Positions 53,775-64,000 of a DNA stretch of 64,000 bases are shown here, in pieces. The stretch lies in assembly GCA_014607495.2 (NCBI GenBank), contig CP053160.1:12276001-12340000 (forward strand), in the 5' to 3' direction. Under the pieces are notes generated by a model, which was given only the letters and a program-made list of their open reading frames with translations, was not told where the DNA came from and did not search any database. The position numbers were made by a program, and so were the translations under genes. This DNA comes from Carposina sasakii (lineage: Eukaryota; Arthropoda; Insecta; Lepidoptera; Carposinidae). How positions within the stretch are numbered: position 1 is the first letter of the stretch; every line of letters begins with the position of its first letter.

Positions 53775-55018
53775 TATGTACCTATGTAGAGACAACATGT
53801 ATTCGCAGGTAGTTTTACAACAGTTTGTACTCATAAATGAATCTTGACCTTATATGTAATTAAATTCTCATCCATTCAATTGTCCTTAATTAGTTCTTCC
53901 TACATTCAATGCCAAAGTCATGATACAAAATAGCTAATTATATAGGTACGGTACATGTATTGCATAATATGTACCTACCAAATGGTATAATTTCCGTTTT
54001 GTGAACCTTAAGCGTAAAATATAGAGATCCAAATTCATTACACTGAAAATGTTTGAAAGGTGTGTTGTCTTATTAAAACAAACAGCTTAACCAACTTATT
54101 TCGAACTAAAGGTGGCGATACAATCGTCTCTGTAATGCCGAAACGAATGGTTTTTCCATGAGGTGGCCGTAGTTCCTTCTTTCGCCACTTCACATAATAC
54201 AAGTTGGTAGTACTTAAGTGCGTTTTGTTGGTTTTACTCGCAGGAGCCAGTTTGGAACAAACAGACAGCTACACCGTTTGTATAGGAGGCGCACAAATAT
54301 TGAATCTTGTACCAAAACAATGTATTATGTATATAATGTGTAGCTTGTTCACTTGAGACGGAAATTAACACGAAGTACCTTTAATTAGGCGTGGCTTGTT
54401 ACCACATTATTACCGTACGTAGTATGGTACAATATGCAAGTAATGTAACTATAATATTTCAACATTTTAAGCCAACCTCAGATAAAGACGAGGATCTTAA
54501 TATGATAGTTGTTCTCTTCGTATGAACGATGAAATCAAAAAACTTGTAAAACTTTGTTTTATATGCGAAATAGAGAGCTACATCATTAAATAACAATGAG
54601 GGTAAAGTTATAATAATATAAATTCTCAGTACTAAAAAATTTGCCATCTAATTTTGCTAAACACATTAAGGTAATAAGTACGTCCTTCTACACCTACGAT
54701 GAACAAAATTAACAGCTTTTAAACCTGCTTAAAGTACTGTAAAGCTCATAAACAAATCGAAAGGGTTGGAGTTAAACGAATAAACGGACAGACGTGCAGT
54801 CTATTAGCAGTATTATTGTTCGGACTATTTACTCTTAGGTAAATAAATTGTTTTGAAATAAGTATTCTTGCTATTTAAAAGGACTTTCTTATGATAAACC
54901 TACGCGGAAGTAATTTTCCTAGGAACAATCCTTTTCTTTTAATTTGTTTATTTATTACATGGACTTGACGACATTGCAGTAATACCAAGGTGCCGTCAAG
55001 TTTAAGGGAAAAACATAT
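53775..55018. other. Intergenic DNA, no gene seen
   Basis: AT-rich; the minus-strand frame at 54459-54647 has no recognisable features. Confidence 0.5.
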
Positions 55019-55027
55019 CAGATAGTA

Positions 55028-55142
55028 TGTTATAAAATTATTAATAAAGAAAATGGAAAAAATTCTTCCACCCGAGTGGGAATCGAACCCACGACCACTG
55101 CAAACCGTGCCAGCTGCTATAACCACTAAGCCACCGGGTCAA
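55028..55142 (-). repeat. tRNA-headed SINE
   Basis: On the minus strand: ACCCGGTGGCTTAGTGGTTA (box A region), GTGGGTTCGATTCCCAC (a perfectly paired T arm, box B), then TCGGGTGG pairing with the 5' ACCCG, then a short A/T-rich tail. The middle arm does not fold as a standard anticodon arm, so I call it a SINE, not a tRNA gene. Copies at 55350-55455 and 23285-23345. Confidence 0.75.
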
Positions 55143-55349
55143 TTACTCGGATGACGAATTTTACCATCTCTTTTTAAATTACATATTGGCAACGTTATTC
55201 TTCATCCCGGTAGCTATACACTAGCCAAATCTCAGCAAACAAAGCTGAATCCCTCAGCACAATGTTTAAAGATGAAACGATCAACCATATCCTAACGGAT
55301 TATATTAATGGAGAAGTGTTTTTATAAATTTATCTTAGTCAAGATATTA

Positions 55350-55455
55350 TATATTATAAAATTATTAATAAATAAAATGGAAAAAATTCTTCACCCGATT
55401 GGGAATCGAACCCACTGCAAACCGTGCCAGCCGCTATAACCACTAAGCCACCGAT
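55350..55455 (-). repeat. tRNA-headed SINE, second nearby copy
   Basis: Same family and orientation as 55028-55142, 210 bp apart, with a deletion in the T-arm to anticodon region (GAATCGAACCCACTGCAAAC). Close spacing could reflect local duplication. Confidence 0.75.
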
Positions 55456-55904
55456 AAGATAGTTTCAATCAGATCTAGATAAAAATTCTTAGGGGTTGAT
55501 TAGGGAAAGTGATGAGTTCGGACTATATAGGCCCATACATCTTCCGTTTAGATGACCCAACAAACAAAGTTGTGCAAAATCCATTGCTTTTTGTACTTGC
55601 GTACTTGAAAGCAAATACTCTGTAAGTACTATGACACAAGTAGTCTCAGAAAGAGAAACAAAATCTTAATGATCGCTTTAATATGGCCGCAGTAATAGGT
55701 ACAACGAAAGCAGTAGTTAAATAACAAACAAACAAAGAAGTCACTCCATTAGTAGTAATTGTGTTACGTAACGAGCCGGCAACACCTTCGTATCATTTTC
55801 TTCGCAGTAGGTACAAGGGCGGTGAAAAGAGTAATGATATGTTTTGTTTATCTAAAAAACATACATATTTAATAATAACACATCGGCTGTGTAGCCAGTC
55901 CTGC

Positions 55905-56045
55905 AGGATAATAAAGAAGATAGACAATAATAATCCGCTAATAAGTTGCTGACTTATCGCCTGAAAGAATGCCCAAGATTCTTAGTCGACATGGACGGGC
56001 GGAGATGCAGCTTGTATTCTAGTGAAGCCCAGTTTCAGCACACGT
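55905..56045 (-). repeat. Old interspersed repeat, minus orientation
   Basis: TAAGTTGCTGACTTATCGCC, TGGACGGGCGGAGATGCAGC and TATTCTAGTGAAGCCC are reverse-complement matches to the head of the family at 40665 and 53545. Confidence 0.55.
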
Positions 56046-56049
56046 AAAA

Positions 56050-56540
56050 TAACTATTAGGTAAATATAAATTTTCCACCGCCGCCAAGTTACGGCACCGC
56101 TATCTTAGGAAACCACCGCTTTATCGCTAGAGTGACTTGAGTATAACCGCTAAACGTAGTCTGTACGCGACAGTAGGTACTTAATACTCATTACCAATAA
56201 TTGACTTGAGCCGAATTCTATTCGACGAAAATTAGTTACGACACAAAAAAACCTGATCTCATTCTACTATCATTTGTTAGATAGTGGCTATGTCATACCG
56301 GTCATTAGTGCGATTAGCTGTAATTTTAACCTTATCTAAATGCCATAAGAGTCATAATTATCATTATTAAGTTACCCCAATAAGCATGGATTGAACGCCG
56401 ACTTATTAGTTTAATCTAAGTTTAAGATTAAACCAATTTTTATCAATTTAATTAATGATTTTTAAATTCATTTCCTGCTCTGAATGTATTTTTCTACTAT
56501 CTAAATTGATGTCATATGGATATAGTATGAATCTTTCGCT
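56050..56540. other. Intergenic DNA, no gene seen
   Basis: No supported feature. Confidence 0.5.
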
Positions 56541-56551
56541 TTAGATAATAC

Positions 56552-56775
56552 TAGTGGACGCGTGGACAGCAGAAAAAACAAAATGTCGAATTATCTGGGA
56601 TAAAAATATTTTCCCGGGATAATGAATTGTAGCCTTGTTATTCTGATATGTAAGCTAAATTATTGTGAAGTTTCATCAAAATCCATTCAAAAGTTTTTGG
56701 GTGAAAGAGCAACAGACATACTTACATAGACACCCTCACAAAGTTTCACGTTTATAATATAGGTATTAGTAGGAT
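56552..56775 (-). mobile_element. Helitron-like element, minus orientation
   Basis: Starts with CTAGTGGACGCGTGGACAGC (inverse of the CTAG end and hairpin region), then AATGTCGAATTATCTGGGAT and TTCCCGGGATAA. Internally it shares the order of motifs with 6085-6400, with a variant 5' half (TTCATCAAAATCCATTCAAA). Confidence 0.55.
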
Positions 56776-57024
56776 ATTCGATATGGTTTATTGTCATACC
56801 TAATTTACGATTTGCATAGGTACGGGTAAGTTATAGGTTATTACTGTTATTAGATAGTTTGTGTTTATTTTAGTTACGTTCAAAGACAGAAAATACTCAT
56901 TGAGCGATCAAAGACATTGTGGTCAAAGAGTTTTTATTAGAGCCATAACACGTCTTTCGCGTTTTGACTGTTTTAATCTTTTATTAGTCTTTGAGCGTAA
57001 CATGTATACATGGGGTAATATATT

Positions 57025-57100
57025 CACATAGGTTCTTTATAGTGAGCTATTTTCATAGCTTTTCGCTTAACATACCCCTTTTGTTACACCTTGTATGATT
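57025..57100 (-). mobile_element. Half copy of the foldback MITE
   Basis: GGTTCTTTATAGTGAGCTAT, AGCTTTTCGCTTAACATACC and GTTACACCTTGTA equal the right arm of 17846-18109. The left arm is absent. Confidence 0.75.
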
Positions 57101-57140
57101 ACGTACGGTACGGTATGGGTAATAATAGAAATTGGTTTAA

Positions 57141-57264
57141 AACTTTTTTTAGCTTAGGTCAGGTTTGGGTAAGACTAGGATTATAACAGGTTATAGTCAT
57201 AATCATTATGACTACAACCTATTATAATCCTAAATTTACCAAACCTGACCTAAGCTTAAAACTC
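57141..57264. repeat. Long imperfect palindrome, arms about 60 bp
   Basis: AGCTTAGGTCAGGTTTGGGT, then GATTATAACAGGTTATAGTC on the left mirrors GACTACAACCTATTATAATC, then ACCAAACCTGACCTAAGCT on the right. The centre ATAATCATTAT is at about 57202. It could be a foldback element or produce a hairpin RNA. Confidence 0.8.
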
Positions 57265-57660
57265 TTCTCACTTTATTCGAGACATATAAGTACAACAATC
57301 TTTATGTATTTTGTAGACAAGTTAATTGTAATGAATTAATAAATAAGAAAAAATTGAAGTTATTAATACATGAAGAAAATGGAGGAAAAATATTTAATGT
57401 CAACAGTACATATACCGATCACGTAGAAAATTCCACGTTGTCTTAAAAGGTTTAGTCAACTGGGAATCAAGATGGGAAAAAAAACACTGTAAGGTTTGTT
57501 TCTTCACAGTTACTAAGGATTTTTATTTATTAATTCATTCATTCATTTTATTTTTAAGTATATCGGATTAACTTGTAGAAAATACTTCATATCATTATGT
57601 AAGTCCGCCCCAAAAATATTAGAATTAACTCTCTGCAGAAAAGTGGATGTAGCATCCTGT

Positions 57661-58423
57661 GGGGTTAGCACGAAAAATATGCGAGAAAGTAACGTAACGT
57701 AAACGATAGCAAAATATATGAGGTTGGCATAGCGCCTCTATCGGACGTCAATGGAACAAATACACGGCAGCATGAACATTTTTCGAAGTTTTCGTATCGT
57801 GACGTAAACGTGCGTAAACGTTACTAGCAAATACGGTGATAGCTCATGATTTGGATGCGCGCTTTACTGACCTTTCCATAAACTCCACTATCACAACGTA
57901 TTGTGAATAGCTAGTTCTCATTTTTCAGTAACAATATAAATTGTACAAACAATATGTATCTACCAAAGTAATTTTAATAGTTACCACAACCATGACGACG
58001 CATCAAAAAGTTTTAAGCACCATAAAATTAGCGCGAAACTCGCTTTCGTTCGACAACCAAAACACATTCCACAAAAATAATTATTTGAAAAATTAACAAT
58101 GTTTACAGAAAGATTTTTGTAGATTACCAAAAAAGCAATATTTAATTAGGTTTTAATGGTAATTTTCATAAAAAATTGCAATAAAATCTTTGACTATTGT
58201 CATATTAACGGCAAATTTATAAACTTAATCGTATTTTAGAACGAATCATTCACTCATTCTCAATGTTCATTTTACGGTAGAATGACGTTACATTAGTTTA
58301 GCTAGCGAGCGCTCGATACGTAGAAAAATAGGTTCGTGCTACCACTTATCACCGTACTGCGTAATCGTAGCGAGAGCTCGATGCGATCACGTCACTTTCT
58401 CACATATTTTTAGTGCTAACCCC
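57661..58423. mobile_element. MITE with GGGGTTAGCAC ends
   Basis: GGGGTTAGCACGAAAAATAT, then GCGAGAAAGT at the left mirrors ACTTTCTCACATATTTTTAG, then TGCTAACCCC at the right, about 40 bp in all. Subterminal CACCGT and GCGAGAGCTCG-type motifs are present. The 763-bp interior has no gene. The target duplication is uncertain. Confidence 0.75.
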
Positions 58424-58530
58424 TCTGATTCTACGGGTAACCATGAACTAAAAGCAGTGTAGAGTAACATATAGCATTCACAGTGGAATCTTGTTTTAGA
58501 AGTTCGTGGTTACCCCGTCAGATATTCTTA

Positions 58531-58885
58531 GGCCGCGTCCCCATTAGGCGAACAGTGAGCGGCTAACAGTTTGCTTCCAATTTGCATCCCTATACATTTT
58601 AATTGGAATGTCCAAACAGCACGTTATGTATGCAGTTTGCGACGTTTCGCTTGCCGACTCATTCTGATTAGCAGCGAATGACGCCCGCGGTCAGCGACGC
58701 AGTTTTTTCACTACGCCGGCGCGCGTTCGTATAGTTTACCTTGCCTCACCAGAATTCGCAAGCACTTTGCGGCTAGTACGCTCTAGTTCGCCGCTCAGTT
58801 GATATTGAGTTAGCAACCGACACGCCACTCAGAGTCAGTCGGCGAACAGTCAACCGCTCACTGTTCGCCTAATGGGGACGCGACC
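58531..58885. mobile_element. PIF/Harbinger-like MITE with TTA target duplication
   Basis: GGCCGCGTCCCCATTAGGCG, then AACAGTGAGCGG at the left mirrors CCGCTCACTGTTCGCCTAAT, then GGGGACGCGACC at the right with a single mismatch over 32 bp. Both sides carry TTA (58528-58530 and 58886-58888). A three-base TTA duplication is characteristic of PIF/Harbinger insertions. The 355-bp interior is GC-richer than its surroundings and non-coding. Confidence 0.8.
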
Positions 58886-58889
58886 TTAG

Positions 58890-59605
58890 ATTGAAATATA
58901 AATTAGTACTCATATGAAGGGAAATACTAAGTTACAACTGTAATTTTGAAGTGCAACTAGCTTTATAAGTTTACATGAGTAAAAATATCACCAAGTAAGC
59001 TATCTGCGCTAAGAAAAAGTAATTTTCTTTCACTCCAGAAACGAGTATCTTTTTATACCACGTTCGATGGAGCTACAAGAATTAGCATGTGCGTAAAAGC
59101 AGCTGATAAAGTAAAAGCAACTCGTGCCTTACATGAAGAAAATTTAGAGATATCTCCTTCGTTCCATATTTTAATACCGTAGACGGTTTACGTAACATTT
59201 TCCCTGATAACCTTGTCGAGGTCTCATATTTTACGATACACATTTGACGCAATTTCTATTAGAGTGAAACAGGTGTGCCTTCGTGGTAAACTCGAGCGTG
59301 TCAGACTACGCTATGCAGGGGAAACATCAAGGGCATTTGTAAACTCAACGTTCTATTGTTCCGAACAATATTTTTAGATCATTTATTCGAGTTTCTACGT
59401 GCATAAAAATAATAGTACCCACACCGCTTGTTATCTAGACCAAGAGGGTTTTAGACTTTACTATATGAATAAAATTTGGAGAGGATGGGTGTCTACGGTC
59501 TATAACAGTCTAGCACGAAGAAACTAAACAGGAAGGGCTCTAGAAACGTCTAGGTATTCAAAGAAAAGTCACCGTTCTTGCGCAGATGACGGATAGAGTA
59601 TAACC
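58890..59605. other. Intergenic DNA, no gene seen
   Basis: No supported feature. Confidence 0.5.
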
Positions 59606-59610
59606 AAATA

Positions 59611-59838
59611 TCAGCCAGTGAGTGGTTTATACGGCGCTTTTCGGGCTAGATTGACGGTCGCAGTGAAAAATGTATCCCTTATGTTTTCTCCGTTGTAACT
59701 AATATAGTCTACATAGTCAGATGTGTATACAGTGGAAAACTCAGGTTGACAACAATATTTTAAATTCATTGAAGGCTGTATTACTTTATTTGCCACGGAC
59801 GGCACGCGATGTTGTGACGAACGTCGACCTGTAACCAA
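59611..59838 (-). CDS. Possible 3' terminal coding exon of an unknown gene (weak)
   Basis: The minus strand is open for 76 codons and includes NLKYCCQPEFSTVYTSDYVD, YISYNGENIRDTFFTATVN, ending KAPYKPLTG and TGA. A good acceptor, TTTGGTTACAG, lies at about 59828, so the exon could start GTCGACGTTCG. The residue make-up (Tyr-rich, few low-complexity runs) looks more like real protein than most frames nearby, but I recognise no family and see no preceding exon within the window. Upstream on the same strand lies the Transib insertion. Confidence 0.3.
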   Translation of the reverse strand: MVTGRRSSQHRVPSVANKVIQPSMNLKYCCQPEFSTVYTSDYVDYISYNGENIRDTFFTATVNLARKAPYKPLTG

Positions 59839-59996
59839 ATAGGTTTTTTTTGTACTACGATGAGACGAACTTGACTCATATTCCGTCTAGCTATATTGAT
59901 CAGCTAATATGAGTGGTGAAGATATGAGATGCCTATTTACAAGCTCTTAATTACAATTAAGGATTAATAATTTATTGCGATTATTAATTTATTTAC

Positions 59997-60018
59997 TTTT
60001 CTTCTTCTTCTTCTTTTG
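59997..60018 (+). repeat. TTC microsatellite
   Basis: (TTC)n tract, CTTCTTCTTCTTCTT. Confidence 0.8.
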
Positions 60019-60474
60019 GTTTGCTGGAAGAAATATCTTGAAGGGATAAGCAGGATAAGCACAATACTGATTACGTCATTTTTTTATTTGTGTGCAATAA
60101 CGAATAAGAATAGGAATTTGCTATAGTGACACGAGTTCAATTCCAGGCATAGAGGACATTAGTCTGTGTGTTTGTATGATTTTGTAAACCACATAAAACA
60201 ACCATCGATAGTAACAAACAAAGCCACTTCATCTACATACTTTATGACTAATAAAACATGCTATAAATATATAATTCGATCTCAATTGAACAGCCAATAA
60301 AATGATTTCGTAGAACAAGTGAACCAGTGCATTTCCAGTGAACCCATCTTTGATGCGTAATCTTGCACGGATGGACTCCCCGAGTTGTCCTTGATGGTAA
60401 AGGTTGATAACGCACAAATAATAATATAACAAAATTAATGCATGGCATGATTGTCTGCCATATTACGACCGGCA

Positions 60475-60820
60475 CACAGTGGTTCCAATGTATGGGAGGT
60501 GCTGGACATTCGCATCCAAAAAATAAAATTGGTGAATCTTGAGAAACTAATTATGCCATCTTGTTTGGTAGATCAATGTCTTTGAAAGTTATTATTTAAA
60601 GTTTTTTTGTAACTGTTATATTTGAGGAGATAATTGAGAAATAGTATCTTCTTACTATGGAAATGGTCAAACTTACTTACATATCTCTTGATTCCGGCCT
60701 CGTTTCAAGTTGCGGTCTTCGGTATTGTGTTTATATTTGAGAGAACTACAATTAATGCTAACACACATAGTGCGCCAAACGTGCACTTTCTGCGGTACAT
60801 AGAGATGTCTATTTTTATAT
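60475..60820 (+). repeat. Left long inverted repeat of the Transib element
   Basis: From CACAGTGG to about TTTTTATAT at 60820. CGTGCACTTTCTGCGGTACA, TTGAGAGAACTACAATTAAT and GATTCCGGCCTCGTTTCAAG all recur inverted at 63740-63860 with few differences. Confidence 0.88.
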
Positions 60821-61241
60821 ACGAAAAAGTTCCATACTGAACACTACAATGAAAGTGATCTTGTAATTTTGATTTTTGACATGTCCAAAATGTAGGTCAA
60901 ATGGTTTGAGAACTAAATTACACTAAAATTGTTAGTGGTAGTATTTTTTAATAAAATTCAAAAAATACGAAAAGCACAACATGCATTATAAATCTATAAA
61001 ATAGTACAGATAAATTTAACTAAAAATGTCTATAAACACAGAGAGAAAGACCCTAGTTTACACGAATGAGATCTTTTTATTAAAACTGTAATAAAAAATT
61101 TATTTATTTATATTTATTTTATTAAAATTTTAATTTATTTATGAATCGTCTTCACAATCATCATCGATCAATTCTGATGCGGAGTCTATTTCGATTAACT
61201 CGTTTATATCGACAAATTAAATTTACCTGTCTCGGATATAA

Positions 61242-63280
61242 TCAGTTCATAAAATTCTGAGAAACAAGATTTTTTAATAAATTGTTATAATACATTGGGC
61301 GAATACTTGTAAGAACCGGATCAGAAGATAATAAAAGATTGTGTAGTACATCTTCATTACACGAGACACTGCTATGTTTTCTTGAATGTCCTTCGCGGTA
61401 CTTTCTAAATTCTTTATTTCGTGCCTCCGAGGCTTCTTCGGACAAAAAGCCGATAGGCATCATTGAAAAGTTCTCAATGACATCTGGCCCATGGACCAGC
61501 AATTTGTGGAGACTAGACGGCATATAAACCATGGATATAATTCCACGTAGAGCAAAGTAGTGTCATTACAGAACATACGAAATTTGTCAATGTCGAGTTT
61601 CTCTCCTGAAGATATACACTGTAAAATGACAGCTAGCCTTCTTAAAAGTCTCGCATCTAATCCGGTTAATTCAGCAGATTTTTCTGGGTTTTCAAAAAAC
61701 CTTCTAGCACAATTACCGGTGTTGGTGGTTCCACTCCCTTGCTTGACAACATCAAGACGCATTCCAGTTTCTTTTTTGAAGTTTTCTTGAATTGCTGATT
61801 TTCTTTCAGCAACATTCTTCTTTGCTTCATCACCTCTAGCTTGCCATGATTTTATGTCTAATCTGTATGCGATGTGAAGACAACACTCCATGGTCCGGAT
61901 CCATGCATGGAGCGAGCTAAGTCCGTATTTAAACATGTCTTCGTGCACTGGCTTGCTTCTTACTTTACTAATGTCGTTCATCTCATTTGGACGCGCTTTG
62001 CAAATGTCGCACACTGATGCTGCTGTGCCTGATATGTATGAGTGAATCTTACCATCTATCATCGTCAAATGCAACTGGTGCTTTACACTTACGTCATCGC
62101 TCTTAGTAGGTTCAGAAGCTTAATCTCTTCTCCGAATTCCGATCAGACATCTCCATTTGAACATTTTCTTTGTTTCTTTGATGAACTTGATTAGGATTGG
62201 TCGACAAAGAGATGTTGACGAGGGCCGCTCATTTTCCCAAATATTTGGCCAGTTTCGGATGTGAGCCGGATTGGTACAAGACTTGCAACAAATACACTGG
62301 CGAAATTCGTTTCCTCAGTTTCACTTGTTTTCTGGTGGTAAACACTTTGATCCGAAGCACCGTCAAAGCCCCATTTGCTCACGAGCACCAGGTTTTTCTC
62401 CTCAGTGGTAGAGAGGTTTTGGGTTTGTAGAAGTCTTGTCGTAGTAAGGTCTAGCAACGCTTGCAATTTGATTTTAGCAGAGTGTTCAGTAATTGTAACG
62501 TCTTCTTGTTTTGGGTAACATTTCTTTTTTTCTTTCAGAAGCATGTAATAACTGGGATATTGAGCTACTCCTTCTTTAGCATGAAAATCCCGTAAAGTCA
62601 TATAACGCCATTTTGAAAGGTTCATCGACACAAACAAAGCTAGGGCCTTTAGTGGAGATATACATTTATCTGAATCTGTGGTACTCCGTCCGCCAATGAA
62701 ATCTTTGATCTTAGAAGCTTCTGTAGGATTTTCCATTAAAAACTTCATAATATCAGCTACATCATTTTCCCCTGCAGCCCTAAGACTGCTTTGTGCAGAA
62801 AACATAATCTCGTCAGTGCTGCTAGATGCCCTAAGTACTTCAGTGCGTCTTTTCTTTGACGAGGACTTAAATCTTCAAAGGGCTTACGAGGAGAGACATG
62901 AGTACACGTAGAGGCATCGGATTTAGAAGGTAAATTCGTCTGCTCAGTAGTTTCTTCTTCTATTGCGTTCGTAGGTAATACTTGTAAAGGCAAATTATTT
63001 TCCTTTAGGGAATCCGGCCACTGGACTTCAGACTGCAACCACTCTGAGTGTTTATTTAGAAAACTTTCCTTCGCTTCTTCCAGCTTGAGACCATTTAGGA
63101 TAGATCCGGTAGCAAAATCGACGACACCAGTTCTTTAAGTCTTCTTCTTCGCACCTTCACAAAGAGAAACGTTGCAATTCGTTTTAAGGACACCGAATAG
63201 ATGATCAAGTCACGTAGATCATTGTGTTTGCGTAAAGCGCAATAAAGGTCAAGATTTGTAACAAATCCACGGAAAGACAT
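61242..63280 (-). pseudogene. Transib/RAG1-superfamily transposase, frame-broken
   Basis: Read on the minus strand, successive frames give a collinear transposase: an N-terminal piece (63280-62757), a middle piece (62805-62191), a core piece (62074-61460) and a C-terminal piece (61532-61242). The first acidic residue is in SKWGFDGASDQS (D at about 62362), the second in LTMIDGK (about 62054), followed by a CDIC zinc-type pair and HAWIRTMECCLH. The last is in IGFLSEEASEARNKEFRKYR (E at about 61437), which resembles the RAG1 catalytic-glutamate region with its S-E then N-K-x-F-R-R-x-R pattern. Frame changes occur near 61525, 62075-62200 (with in-frame stops), about 62850 and near 63120, so no full protein is made. 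N-terminal domain identity is unclear. Confidence 0.85.
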
Positions 63281-63718
63281 ATTTATTAGAACGAATAGAA
63301 ATCAAAACTGATGTAAAATAAGGATTACCAACCAATTTATACTACACTACCCTCATTACTGCGTACTGCGTACAATTGTTATTCTTGTAATGTTTTAGTA
63401 CTAATGATTTCAATTAATAATCACCTGCATCAAATAATTGTTGAAAATGCTAAAAATTACTCTAAGAATGACATCTGTAATTGATAGAAATGCTAATGAC
63501 TACTGTCTTAATGATAATGCAATAATTTCATTAATTAATTATTTAAAAGTCTAAGACCGTCTGTGGATCGATCGTTGCCCTCGTTTGCAATTAATTAATT
63601 AAATTATTATTTTTTTATTTCTGCAACATCATTTATCGATACGCATATTTAGAGGGGCCTTATTCCTCTATGATTTTAACAGAAAATTGTAAGATCCTTG
63701 TCATTGTAGTATATTATA

Positions 63719-64000
63719 ATATAAAAATCAACATTTCTATGTACCGCAGAAAGTGCACGTTTGGCGCACTATGTGTGTTAGCATTAATTGTAGTTCTCTC
63801 AAATATAAAACACAATACCGAAGACCGCAACTTGAAACGAGGCCGGAATCAAGAGATATGTAAGTAAGTTTGACCATTTCCATAGTAAGAAACACTATTT
63901 CTCAATTATCTCCTCAAATATAACAGTTACAAAAAAACTTAAATAATAACTTTTGAAGACATTGATCTACCAAACAAGATGGCATAATTCGTTTCTCAAG
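63719..64000 (-). repeat. Right long inverted repeat of the Transib element, cut by the window edge
   Basis: Inverse of 60538-60820. The last window base corresponds to 60538, so the outermost 63 bases or so, including the terminal CACTGTG-type heptamer, are outside the window. Confidence 0.88.

Larger units (their letters stand above)
60475..64000 (-). mobile_element. Transib (RAG1-superfamily) DNA transposon, right end beyond the window
   Basis: The left end at 60475 starts CACAGTGGTTCC; CACAGTG is identical to the RSS heptamer and typical of Transib ends. Long inverted repeats of about 345 bp run 60475-60820 and, inverted, 63719 to beyond 64000. By alignment the right end should lie about 63 bases past the window edge, giving an element near 3.6 kb. 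The transposase runs on the minus strand and is broken. The five bases before the left end (CGGCA) are GC-rich, as Transib targets tend to be; the matching duplication cannot be seen. Confidence 0.85.

Noticed and set aside
55028..55142. Possible functional tRNA gene
   Set aside because: Acceptor and T arms pair, but the anticodon arm is not standard, and further copies with the same 3' tail show a SINE.
60505..60513. RSS-like nonamer 23 bases after the Transib heptamer
   Set aside because: The bases there (GACATTCGC) do not resemble ACAAAAACC; no RSS-like 12/23 arrangement is claimed.
60634..60840. Plus-strand frame inside the Transib left end, and its partner at 63670-63867
   Set aside because: Both lie within or at the edges of the inverted repeats of the transposon and are incidental.

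Overview
The window looks like a stretch of nuclear DNA from an insect, most likely a moth or butterfly. It is AT-rich and intron-rich, and it is crowded with short interspersed repeats: tRNA-headed SINEs, foldback MITEs ending in TACAGGGTG, and a Helitron tail ending in CTAG. It carries one gene of the arthropod-restricted Methuselah-like GPCR family. No rRNA gene, functional tRNA gene, CRISPR array or operon is visible. The lepidopteran placement rests on my recognition of repeat families and is inference.

The only well-supported host gene is a Methuselah-like (class B type) GPCR on the minus strand, 36426 to 24700. I could join nine exons by hand: two ectodomain exons, TM1-2, TM3, TM4, TM5, third intracellular loop, TM6-7 and a C-terminal tail. 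All splice sites are GT/AG, all phases agree, and the sum is 1476 nt (491 codons plus stop). The signal-peptide/start exon was not found. Just downstream of the loop exon lie two decayed tandem copies of that same exon (27091-27400).

Two larger DNA transposons are present. A pogo/Tigger-like element (46273-49058) has perfect 23-bp terminal inverted repeats, TA target duplications and an open 435-codon DDD transposase; a further 115-codon reading frame follows in another frame. A Transib/RAG1-superfamily element (60475 to beyond 64000) begins with the heptamer CACAGTG. It has roughly 345-bp inverted repeats and a frame-broken transposase whose C-terminal part resembles the catalytic glutamate region of RAG1. 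Its right end is cut off by the window edge.

The rest is intergenic or intronic sequence filled with repeats. From left to right: 1-24 kb is repeat-rich with no convincing gene (LINE scraps at 9.2 and 13.4 kb, foldback MITE at 17.8 kb). 24.7-36.4 kb is the GPCR with repeats in its introns, including a nested MITE at 29.8-30.15 kb. 36.6-46 kb holds MITEs and SINEs. 46.3-49.1 kb is the pogo element. 49-60 kb holds several structured MITEs, including a PIF/Harbinger-like one with TTA duplications at 58.5 kb. 60.5-64 kb is the Transib relic.

Two weak candidate coding pieces, at 14451-14654 and 59611-59838 (both minus), are listed with low confidence. All coordinates and alignments were derived by eye.
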